DNA of 64,000 bases from assembly GCA_903858115.1 (NCBI GenBank), contig CAIOHR010000432.1, positions 62,001 through 126,000 of the forward strand. The letters are read 5' to 3'. Below, one piece after another: positions 20,501 to 32,500 of this stretch. Below the pieces are notes generated by a model. It had not been told where the DNA came from. It did no database searches and saw only the letters and a list, made by a program, of their open reading frames with translations. The position numbers were made by a program, and so were the translations under genes. The stretch is from an uncultured Pirellula sp. (GTDB taxonomy: Bacteria; Planctomycetota; Planctomycetia; Pirellulales; Pirellulaceae). Position 1 is the stretch's first letter. Every line of letters starts with the position of its first letter.

Positions 20501-23500
20501 GACTAGCACCGCGAGTTGCTAGAACACCGGACTCTGGCAAGAGTTGGTCCAGGTTGTTATTGTCATTCACGTCGGGATCGACAATGATCGAACCATTGCC
20601 AACGATCCAAGCCGCATTCTTGATCTGAACAAATCGCTCACTCGTTCCGTCGCCGAGCGAAGTATCGGAAATTGGGTTAGTAGACCGTCGATCATGGCCT
20701 ATCCCCAAGTTGGAGAGGCTCGTGACATTGAGGTACGTCCCAACTCCACCCAGACTGGTGGTCGTAAATGTAGTAACTCCGTCCCGACGTCGCGGGAACA
20801 GTTGAAGCCCTTGGTTCACTTCCGTAAAAGGACCACTGATTTGTTGACGGATTTCCAAATCGCTCAGCTGGTTGGTTCCAAACTCGTCGACTGCCGACAA
20901 AGCCTCGATCAAAATATCTTTGTCCCCTTGCAAACCCCGAAACGGAGCATCGATCACAGCCCCAATACCACCTAAGGCTCGAGCATGGACGGGGGGCAAC
21001 GGACTCGAAAGTCCGAAGATACCGTTGGGCAACTGTTGGAAGTTGGAGATAGAAGGTCCACGGTTGATACCTTCGTTTACTGCCCGTGTGATCGCTTGAG
21101 CCACGTCTGGGAATCGCCAGCCGCCGTCAAGGCGGATAGGAATGTTACCCGAAGCGACCGCACCCCCAAAAGTAAATTCAAATGTCCGTCCGCTGGATCC
21201 CGTTCCATCGATATCCGGTACACCGAAGATGGTGAAGGTTTGGCCTTGTTGGTATTGGCTTGCATCTTCTGCAACGATCACAAAATCTTGCATGTGTCTT
21301 GCGCTCACCGTGATTCGGTACGCACCTGTCGTGCTGCCGGCCCTGCGGTTCGCAGAAGACAACGGATCGTAGGAAGTATTCCCAACGGAGCTGACCGCTG
21401 CGAAGTAGACACCCGGTGCTGTCGCCGTGAAGTCAGCGTACGAATCCAAGCTCGCCGCTTCCCCTCTTGCAACGTCATTGTCGCTAAAGGTTCTTCGCTC
21501 ACCAAACGCATTCGTGAATGTTTGTGCAACACCCCGACTATCGAAGATCTGGAGATAGGAGTCTAGCCCCGAACCTGCCGAGTCGATATCGATAATCGCG
21601 CGTTCGCCTACCCCAAGCTTGAATTGGTAGAGATCGACGTCGCGATTCGTTATCCTCGGATCACCGGAACCGATGAGGAAAAGTGACTTCGCTGCATTGA
21701 GTCTTGCTCCTGTTACGGTTGTCCCATCCATCGCGGCGATTGGGTCTGCACCTAGTAGGATGGCCGACTTGAGTTGGCTCACGGTAGCCTTCGGAGCATA
21801 GCCCGCGAGCAATGCAACCACACCTGCAACGTGCGGGGACGCCATGGAGGTACCGCTGTTAATTCCATATCCACCGCCGAGCGTTGTGCTGAGGATATCA
21901 ACGCCAGGAGCAGAGAGATCAACCGTGGTTCTTCCGACGTGCGTAAAGCCCGCGTTTCGATCTCGATTGTCGGAGGCTGCAACCGAAATGATTCCATCTA
22001 GCGCATAGGTAGCTGGGTAGAAAGCATTGACATCATTGTCATTAGAGAAGTTTCCTGCTGCTGCAACAAACGGGATTCCAGCGTCAATACTTGCTTGTAT
22101 CGCGTTCAAGAAGGCCTGATTGAATCCGCCACCTCCATAACTGTTGTTGCTCACCACGATGTTGATGCCATAGCGAGTTTTCATCGTCACCATGTAATTC
22201 ACAGCTTCGATGATTCCCGCCGCTGAACCACCACCCAGCCCAAGAACCTTGAGGGCCATAATCTTGGAATTCCAACTAACGCCGGACACTCCAATACTAT
22301 TGTTGCCAGCAGCAGCCGTCGTTCCAGCTACGTGAGTGCCGTGACCTGTATCATCCATAGGGTCCGAGTCCGCGTTGGCAGTATCAATCCCGTAGATGTC
22401 ATCCACATAACCATTTCCATCGTTGTCGATACGATCCCCTGCAATCTCACCTGGGTTAACCCACATGTTTGCTCGCAAGTCTGGATGATTGTAATCGACA
22501 CCTGAATCCAGCACGGCGATGACGGTTTGGCTAGAGCCGACAAACGTATCCCAAGCTTCGGGCAAGTCTATGTCGGCGTCGACAACTCCCCCGGTTTGTC
22601 CGACGTTGTTGTAGTGCCATTGTTGAGGATACTGAATATCATTTGGCACACGAGACGCCGTGTAAATCGGATCCCTTTCGGCTTTCTCGACCTCAGGCAA
22701 CTGATTCAAGGATTCAATCTTGACTACCGTGTTCTGTGTTGGAGTAACTCCGACCAACAAGGTGTTGATGAAATCAAACCTCTTGATGACTTGTAATCCC
22801 TCAGCAGCTAGTATCTCGGCTTGACGGGCTACACTTACTCCTTCGATGAATTGAACAAGGAATTGATCGGCTCGGAAACTCGTTCCCGAGCTAGTCGTAC
22901 CGCCAGATCCACTGCCAGTTCCTGCGCTGGATGAAGCACTATTGGAAAGCCCATTGCCGATCATCCCCACATCGCTAAAGAACAGAGGATTGTGCGCTGT
23001 CCCCTGAAGCGTTTGTGTTGCTGTCGCGATCGTGTCGTTGGACTCTACCGTAGCTGAATCGGAATGGAAACTCGCACGGCCGTCGCGACCAATAATCGTG
23101 TTGTTCACGATGCGAGCTTGTGGTTGAGGCATTTCCCCTAGATCAAGCTGACGAATATCGAGAGCATTAGAGTACCCGCGTGGCCCTTCCAAATACTCAA
23201 GAGTCGTTACCCCCTCCAAGTAAACAGCAGGACGATTGAAATACTCTGGGTAGCCATACGAGAACGATGTTGGTGGAGCAAATGGATCCGGTCCCAACAT
23301 ACTCTCCGCTACCGTCGCGGTGATCGTATGAGTAGTACCATTGCTAACCAAAATGCTGCTGAGAATCGAATCTCGCAATGCGTGCATCGTCTCGTACGCG
23401 TTTGTCGCGAACGCAGTGCAGTTCGTGCAAGTGAGTCGTTGGTAGAAATCTCCACCTGTATCGCGATACCATCCTAAAGAACTATCGGGAGCAATTCCAT

Positions 23501-26500
23501 TCCCTTCCACCTGACCACTACCACCCGTTGGACCGGCGGTAGGTCCTCCAGACAAATCATCAAACTCCAAACGAATCCTGGTCCGATCGGCATCGATCAC
23601 GAGAGTATCTTGATCATCGATAAATGATCCAAAGTGTGTCGGCGACGTCGCATTGTTCACGAACGGGTTATAGTCAGCCAATGCAGCATTCGGATCCGCG
23701 TTGAATGTGTAGGGAACTTCGCCTGGCGAGATCATCCAAATCGGTGTCTCACCCTGAATAATCACACCCCCGAGTCCGCCCTCTTCTAAAACGTTGTTCT
23801 GTACAACAATACCAGGGACCAGTCCGCCTTGCACAGAGTTGTTCGGTTGTAGTAGATTACGAACGGCTTGCGTACCCGCGACCTTCGGAATGTTCTGCAA
23901 GGAAACACTGTTTCTGTCGTCGAAGAAATCGAACGGATCGATCACATCACGAGGATCTTGCAATCGAGCCGGTGCTTCACTAAAGATTCCGTAGTCTCGA
24001 GATTCTCGGATGTAACTGTTCTGAATGATGACCTGCGATTGCTCGCGTCGAATGTTTCGATCGGAAACACCTTCATGGAATATGACAGACACTCGGCCGG
24101 CCGGATTGGCGGACTGAACGGAGTTGAAGTAGGCAGATCCATGCAAGTCTACCTTGGCATCTCGACCGCTGGTGCCACTGACGACTCCATTTGACGAGGC
24201 AGCTCGAATGTTTCCTTGGAACTGAGCTTGAACTCCGCTCGAATTCACGGCGTCGCGAATGGTACGTGCCACAACGAAATTCGCATCGGTCGGAGTGAAT
24301 CGAACTGGAACGTTGCCCAGCCCGACGTTCGCATCGGTTGAGAATTCGAATGTGATCAATCGTCCACCATCGGATAAGGTGAATCGATCGCCATCGGTCA
24401 GTACTGAACCGGCTGGAGCAACCAAGGTAATCTGTTCAGCGAGTCGGTCGTTCGTGTCGATCGACTTCGTCAACGTAGGACCACCTGTGCTGTTCGAATT
24501 GAAGAATTGATCTCCCAGTCGAACTTCCAACTGATAAGCACCCGTCGTCACGGTCGTCGAAGGAACTGGCACCACGGCGAATGTTGGGTTCGGTTCACCC
24601 GAACCAACACGGGCACCATTCAACAATTGGATATGGACATTCCGAATAACCGTGCGCGATGGATCATCGTTACGAGCTCGGAACTCGACTTGCAACCTGC
24701 GGTCCTGTCCTGTGGCGAAGTTCGTGCCATATTGGCTGATGTCAATAACTGCTGATGCAGGACGCCCGGTCACCAACAATGTTGCTCCTTGAAGATTTTG
24801 GTTGACAGTCGTTGCAATGCGGACTTGGAAAAATGGATCATCAGCATCGACAACAAACACATCCATTTGGCCGTTGAACACTTCGTAATCAAACGCAACT
24901 TGTGGCCCATCAAAAAATCGATCGTACGTGGTGAGCGTGAATGGCCGAGTCTGAACAAAGCTGCCAGTTGCTCCACGTAGGAACGGTGGGAACAATGGAT
25001 TTCCTTGCAACCCGGCGGGTGCAAAAATATTCCCTTGCCCAAGAAGGATTGGCTCGTTCGCCACTCCAACACTTTCACCACGTTCTGCAAATCCGATGAT
25101 CACATTGTCAATCCGAGTTCCGTTAGGTCCTCGGAAGACAAGAGAAAGCCCATCCTGGCCTGCGAACGATCGCGTGACCAATCCACCGCCTGCTGGACGA
25201 GCGTTGATAGAACTCAGCGGAATCTTGACCGAGTTATTCGCACCAGGTATCAAGCGAAGCAAGCTAGCGTCTGTCGAACTAGCAACCGCGAATTCCGCGC
25301 CGCTCGACTCGCGAATAAATACTTCAAACGTTCCGCCGAGCGAACTGTAGTCCAAGTAGAGGTTTGGCAAATCTGCTGCCGCGTATGCGCCTAGGTCGAA
25401 TGTTTTTGCCGAGGTCAAGACACCGGATACACCGATCGTTCGGTTGGCAGGCAAGAAATTTTGGACGACTGGCAAATCTGCCGTAGTCGTACCTGCGATT
25501 GCGTTTTCATCCACGATTCGCCGAATCGAACTGATGGGCTTCACGTTCGCCGGACTGAGCAATTTTGCTCGAGGTTGGTAAGCCGCAGAGGAGATCGCGA
25601 CCAGATAATTTCCTTCAGGCAACGCAATAGGACCGACGAACGGATCGGCCGTACCTGTCGACCCACGACTAAGGTCCGCAACATCTGCAATCGACATCGG
25701 GCGCCCCTGATCGTCCGCTATGTTGCTCGAATCACTCGAGTAAACCAATCGATACTGCAATCCGAATCGGGCCGATGGTTCTTCCACGAATATGTTGATC
25801 GACGTATCAGGCCGGTTGAGACCATCAGCATAGTCCATATCGAACACAACAGAGGCATGACCACCCAGCAAGCTACCGACGATGTCTTGTTGATTCACTT
25901 CAAACGCGTAAAAATCGACATCTCTAAAGCTGCTCAAGTTTCCAGCAACGCTGAAACCACCCTTCGCCGATTCTAGAATGTTGCCGAGGTATTGAGGTCG
26001 ATTACCGATTTGTCGCTCGACATTACCAAAGAAGAACCCGCCGCCGAACCCTGTCTGAATCCCGTTTCCAATGGCCGTGTCGTTATTCGCGAAAGAGGCA
26101 CCATTTCGCACGCTTTCGTCTTCGCCAGCTTCACCAATCAACGGCGACTCGCCAGGCAATCCTCGCAAGCGAACGCCATTGGTCGCATAACGGATATCCG
26201 TGTAATTCACAGTCGAGCCCGCAAACTCTTGTGCTTCTCGCAATCGAACTTGCAGTTCATAGGAGCCAGAACTCAAGCCTGCACCCGACGCATCCGCGTT
26301 GGTGCTGGCACTGCGAACGCGGACAAAATAACTGCCAGGAGTTCCATTGGAACCGGGCAATCGAATTCGCATTCCAGGATCCAGCGGATTGACCGTCCCA
26401 TCTTCCTTGACAACGTTGCCAGCGGTTAGCTTCGTACCTACGGTACGAGTGGCTAACGGATTGACATTGCTTCGATCGATGAGATCGGAGGTAAAAATCA

Positions 26501-29500
26501 AGGAAGGGTCGGAGGCTTCGAAGGTGCTATTGTCGCTTCGAGCCAATAACTCACCGTTGGCATTCAAGAACTCGATCACCATATCAAGGTTGTTGCGGGT
26601 ATGGTCGATATCGAGCCAAACTTCAGAACCAGCGACACCGGTAAAGCTATAAACGTCGACATCTTCCGCTTGACTCAATACACCTGCAACAACGAAACCG
26701 AGACGCCGGTTCTCGTCGCCAGAATCTAGATTCGCCGCGAGTACGCCCAAAACTTGGGCTGTTCCAACAAAGCCATTGGGACCAGGTGCGGCTGCCGCAA
26801 AATCTTCGGTCTCCAAGACCATCGCCACATTGCGATCGTTCGAATATTGATCGAGCAAAATTCCACGCCAGTCCGCAGCCAGTGGAACCGACCCAATGCC
26901 GTCATTGTTCGTGTCGGTTTGAGGCTTGCCGTCAGGTTGCAATCCCGCACCGGCCGTATCATCTGCCAAACTGGTCAAGATAACAGGGAAACCTGGTTGC
27001 CCAACGAGATGGATGGTGCCACCCACTCGGTCGCGAGCCGACGTCAATTGCCCATTCGCCGTTAGGCCTGCACCCAGATTTCGATTGAAGTTCGAACCAT
27101 AACCATCAAACTTCACGACCAACGATTCCGTCGGTGCACTCTGAAGCTGCAGACCACCTTCGTGCTGTACATTACCCACGAAAATCTCTTCAGTAACCAC
27201 GTGAACAATATCGGTATCATCCCAAATACTTGCCGTGGTCAAAAACTGCCCGGCGCGAATGTTCAATCCATTCAAACCGTTGTTGAACATTCGATTGTCG
27301 CGGATCAAAGGTCCGCGGTTTGCCAAGTAGCTGGAATTGCGTTCGGCAAATCCCGTTTGACGACCGGTGTCTGGCAAGAAGTCGTCGGTCATGCTATTGA
27401 GATCGATCGTGATCGCACTTCCGGCATTACCTCGGAAAATGTTGTCAATGATCACAGGTTGTGCACCGCGAACGAAAACCGTTGCTCGTTCGTTGCTCAA
27501 TCGACCCAATCGAGTTCCTGGCCCCTGGCCGCCGAAACCATTGGCATTGTTCTCAAACAGCGTATGTGCAATTCTCGCGTCTGCTTGATGTATTTCCAAC
27601 GCATTGAATGCGCGGAATGTACTATCCAATCGAGTCACACCACCACCGAACGCAATTCGAGCATAGTCGAGACTAACATTCGTTGTTGGGCCGGCGTAGA
27701 TGCCTCCCCAATCACCAGGTGCCGGCGACGACACGGAACGATTGTTGTTCGTGTCAAAAGTACCACCCGCTCCCACCGTGTCATCTTGGCGGCTTGTAAA
27801 GACGATCGGCAATCCGTCCAATCCTTCCGCGATGAGGTTTGCGCCAAAGGTCAACTCGATCCGGGCTGCCTCCGACTTGATAACCATACCTGGATCAATC
27901 ACCAACGAAGCATTGAGACGTGGTCGTTGGACCCCCAAGCTTTCGGGAGCAAGACTGCCTGTCAAACTAGCTCCGGTGTCCAAGAAGGTCGTATTTCCGT
28001 CCTGCAAATCTGCAATCAACTGGAATGGGGAACCACCACCATTGGCACTTCGATACACCCGTCGCCCAACAAAGCCAGCCAGTGTCCGAGGAAGATTGTC
28101 GAGTCGCACCGAGCTATTCGCACCCACAACTACCGAGGAAGTCGGATTCGAGGCCAGTCCTTCGCGACCACCTGCGTCAACCATCACCACGCGATACGTG
28201 AATCGACCACCCGCCGGCAAAGTGCCACCTGGAACCTCCGTCAAAGCGACCGTCGAAACATCCGCTCGATCGCGAATCAATGTTCCCCCAGCGAATTGGC
28301 CCACATCTCGGAAGGACGAAGTATTGCGATCTAGATTGGCCACTAAGTCGTAAGGACCAGTTCCTGTCCCCTGGCTTCGATAGAGTCGTCGCTCCACAAA
28401 GTCGCCAGTCGCTCCAGGCAAGCTTGCAATCGAAATCGCTGTTTGCCCAGCCAATAGGTTTATCGTAATCGATGGATCGGACGGAATACTCTCATACCCG
28501 TTGCGATCGACGAAGGTGATCTTGTAGTTGTAGAAACCAGGTTGCAATAAACCACCCGTGTTGGGACCGACCGAGATCAAGGCAGATGGTGGCACCGTGC
28601 TATCGAGCAATGCACCCCCTGGATTCCCATTGATCACCAAATTGTCCGTCAACACGTGAACGATATCGGTGTCATCGAAACGTCCAGGAACGTTCAATCC
28701 GGAATCGACACGAATGAAAAGACCGTTCACGGAATTGTTCAGCAACGTATTCCGTTTGATATTCGGACCCACTCGATCGTAATCGCTGGTAAACGAGCCG
28801 CTCGTTTGGAAGCGGGGTTCGTTGAAATTCGTTTCTTCAAAACTGCTGGGCAGCGCGCTGATCGCAGCACTAGAACTGCGCGTAATCACATTGTCCGTAA
28901 TCGTGGCTCGCGTTCCCAACAGCTCAATCGGATTGACCGTTTGAGTTACGGATTCTACGTTGAGCGTACCACCACCGAATCGGATGTCTGCAAAACCGAT
29001 GTGCTGCAGGAAGATGCCTTGATTTTCCAAATCGCGTCGGCCAGCAGCAACATCAAGCTCGCGGTTGATGCTGATACCACCCCAGTTGCCTGGCGTTGGC
29101 GTTGTGGTCGGAAGATAGGTATCCAGCCCAATGGTCTCATCTAACCAGGACGTGAAATATACACGGCCTTCTGCTGTGGAACCGCTGGCCGTGCGTTGTG
29201 CATTGCCGTTTGCATCCAAAAGAACAGGTGCTCCCAACACCTGCAAAACACCACCGGAACGATCGATGTTTACATTCGAGCTTCCAATCCCGATTCGAGC
29301 GTCTCGCAGTTTAAATACAGCCCCAGCATCGATGATGGTCGTAACGCCACGAGGCACATCCATACTTATACCGTCCGACAGTACCGAGCCGGAGAGCAAT
29401 CCGCGGCCAATTTCGTACGCGAAGTTATCCCCGACGGTTGCCAAGTTTCCGTCCAACCCACCATTGCCCACGATTCGAACAATATCACCAGGCTGTGCTG

Positions 29501-32500
29501 CCGCAAAAGCATTCGGTACACCAGCAGCCGAAATATTGTTGAATGGATTTGCAAGACTTCCGTCCGCATTCGGTCCCGCCGATTTGTCCACGAAGATTGT
29601 CTTGCCTTGAATGTCGATCAATCGCAATGCCGGATCGAGTGTAATCGATCGTTCTCCGGTCAGGCGGATGCTCGAACCAAATGCATTCGCAGTCACTCCC
29701 AACTGAGTTCTTGCATTGATAGCAGCAGCCAAGGCGGATGCCAAATTGCTCGCCGTTGCCGCTGGACTAAAGGGAATGGCAAAGCGACCAGGTTGAACTC
29801 CATTTCCCGTATCAAACTCGAAAACGTTCGTCGTACCGCGTCCACTCACGATGGTAACCGTTCGACCTTCCAACGACGCAGAACCGCCTGCGTTGAAATT
29901 AATCACTCGATCGATAGGTCGCGTTTGGAACCAGAAATCGTGTGTTCCTCCAGGTTTTCCATCTGCGTCACCATCGAATCCGACGGCCACGCCATTCGCC
30001 TCGGTACCGACCATGTCCTGAATTGCATCCCGTGTATCCACCGCCGCGCGGAACGTGAGTCGCAATTCGTAGTTGCCTTGCGATTGTCCGCCAAAGCCGC
30101 TGTTCGCCACAGCTCCGTTGTAGTCTGCGTTGCCGCTAGCACTCACACCCAAGAAGTAGACGCCGGTCCCCAGCGACATCTTGATCAACGAATCTTGACT
30201 GAAGTAGTCGTCGTTTTGCGATACCAACTCCATTTCGCCACCTGCCAGAACCACGGGATTCTGGGTCAATACATTGCTACCAACCTTCGTTGTGCCAACC
30301 CCTTGGGTTAGCCGAACTCGAACCAGCGAACTCGCTGCCGGCGAGTTGTTGATCGCATCCATAATGTCTTGGACAGTGCTCTCAGAACCGATCGTCGTAT
30401 TAAGATCGATACTCAAAGCATTTGGGAAAGCGATGATCGAAGGCTTAACGTTGGCCCCCTTTTCTGATTGCGTGAAGAAAATCTGAAGCTGATTTCCCTT
30501 GGCTCCAGATTTCACCGCTTCGAAACTCAAGCTCAACGGAACGGTCGATCCGAACGAAGTGCTGGCAACCGCTTGCTTTTGACGGAAAAGAGAAATATTG
30601 GTGTTGAGTGGACTGCTATTGCCCAGACGCTGTGCGTAGGTTTCCGCAGTCAACAATCCCACTTGCCCCGAGGTCCCAAGATCCACTTCGAATCGATAAA
30701 GATCGATATCGGTACCATCTGGACGGTGAATGAATCGACCATGCAATATGTCTTGATTGCCAGGATAGACAGGTTCGTAACGCTCATCGCTCGCCGTCAA
30801 CTGAACGTCATTGATATCGGTCAAAGGCCCCGAACCAGCAAGGAACACTGGGTCCAATCGCATCAATGTCGTTTCTGGTAAATCACCTGCGTGGTGCAAC
30901 CCCAACGCCATCCCAACCGCTGCAGCCATCGTTCTAGAATAGCTTGCGCCGTACTCGGTTCCCCAAGTGTTGGTTGCCGACAGAACAATCAAGGAATTCT
31001 GGAAGCTCGTATCGATACGAACACCAAAGTTACCTTCGTTCTGGAATTGAGTGCCAGCCACCGGAAGAATACCACTCACTGGACCGGCAGCAATGGTTAG
31101 GCCGATATCAGCGGTCTCTACAAACTGAACGCCGATATACTTGGACCATAATGCAAGGACTTCACGCGCCCGTGCACGCTGCTCCGCGTTGATGGCGTTT
31201 GCCATCGGAAGCCCAGTATTGGTCGTCGCGTAGGTCGCTCGGAAATTGTAATAGATGGTCGTGATACCATCCTTCTTGTCCGCACCAAAGTTTGGATTGA
31301 CGTGATCCTCAAAACCGGTTGCCAAATTCTGTGCCAACCTTCGATGGGCGGCGTCATCACTGGCCCCCTGCAAGTCCAACAAATATCGCTCGGGATCAAT
31401 TGCCGACGAAAGTACAAGACTGGTTTGGGCCGTCAAAGCCGAACCGATCATACCTAAATTCAACGAAGTGTCGAATGTGCTTCCTAAGCCTAACAAGGTC
31501 ACTGGCGAATAGGCCAAGCTCTTGTCGCTCACTATCGTCGAAAAAATGCTACCGGGTTCGAAGTCAACGCTGATCAAAGCGGATGCAGGAATCGAATTCC
31601 GTATCGCATCAACAAACTCTTGGGCGGTTACCACAGCACCGCCAAAGTTCACTGTCACCGAGCGAACGCCTGTCGTAACCTCGAGTCCATTGCTGCCGCT
31701 GTTCGTCACGACGACCTGGACACCGCTACCGGCTTCACCTACCTGGAGCGAGGTGAAGCGAACCTTGGTTGCACCATTTGTATTCAAATCCGAAATAGCG
31801 GTCGCGGACGCTTCTTGACGGGCTGGCGGCAATGGAGCCGTTTCTCGAGTTCCAATTCGCAAACGGAATGTGGATGCTCCAGCACTCGAACCGGCTAGAT
31901 CGTTAATGTCTCGATCGAATACCAACGTCGCCGTATTGGCAGCCGCATTGTACGCGACCGTCGTTGGATTGAAATACAAATCGTCGGTGTTGCGAACTGT
32001 GTTTGATGTGAAGATCAGTTGATAAAACTCTGGGTTCTCAACGCTGCGTGCCGTCGGCCGTCCATTCGCATCGTTCTCGACCAACAGCTTGTCGTTGTCA
32101 AAGTAAACGACAATGGTGTCCCGCCGCTGTTGCAACTGTCCATTCACTCGATAGGTCGGTTGAGGTACCACGGAAACCACTTGCGGTCCCAAATCCAACC
32201 GGAAATCAATCGTGTCTTTACGCGTTCTATCAAGCGAAGGCCTGAATAAATTCCCTGGAGTCGAACCTTCTGGAACATTCCGAAGACCTACGATGCCCAG
32301 CCCCGGATCATCAAATCCAAAAATCTCGATTCGGTAGTTATCGTCCTTCAGCGCTTCCGCAAATCGAACGGTCACCTCGTTCTGATCCGGAGATTGACCA
32401 ACCAACACAGCACCAGGTACAACTACGGAATCATTCGCACTACTGAGAACTATCGGCGAATAGCTCGCTGGGGCATTGGATCCGATACGAGTCGATCCGA

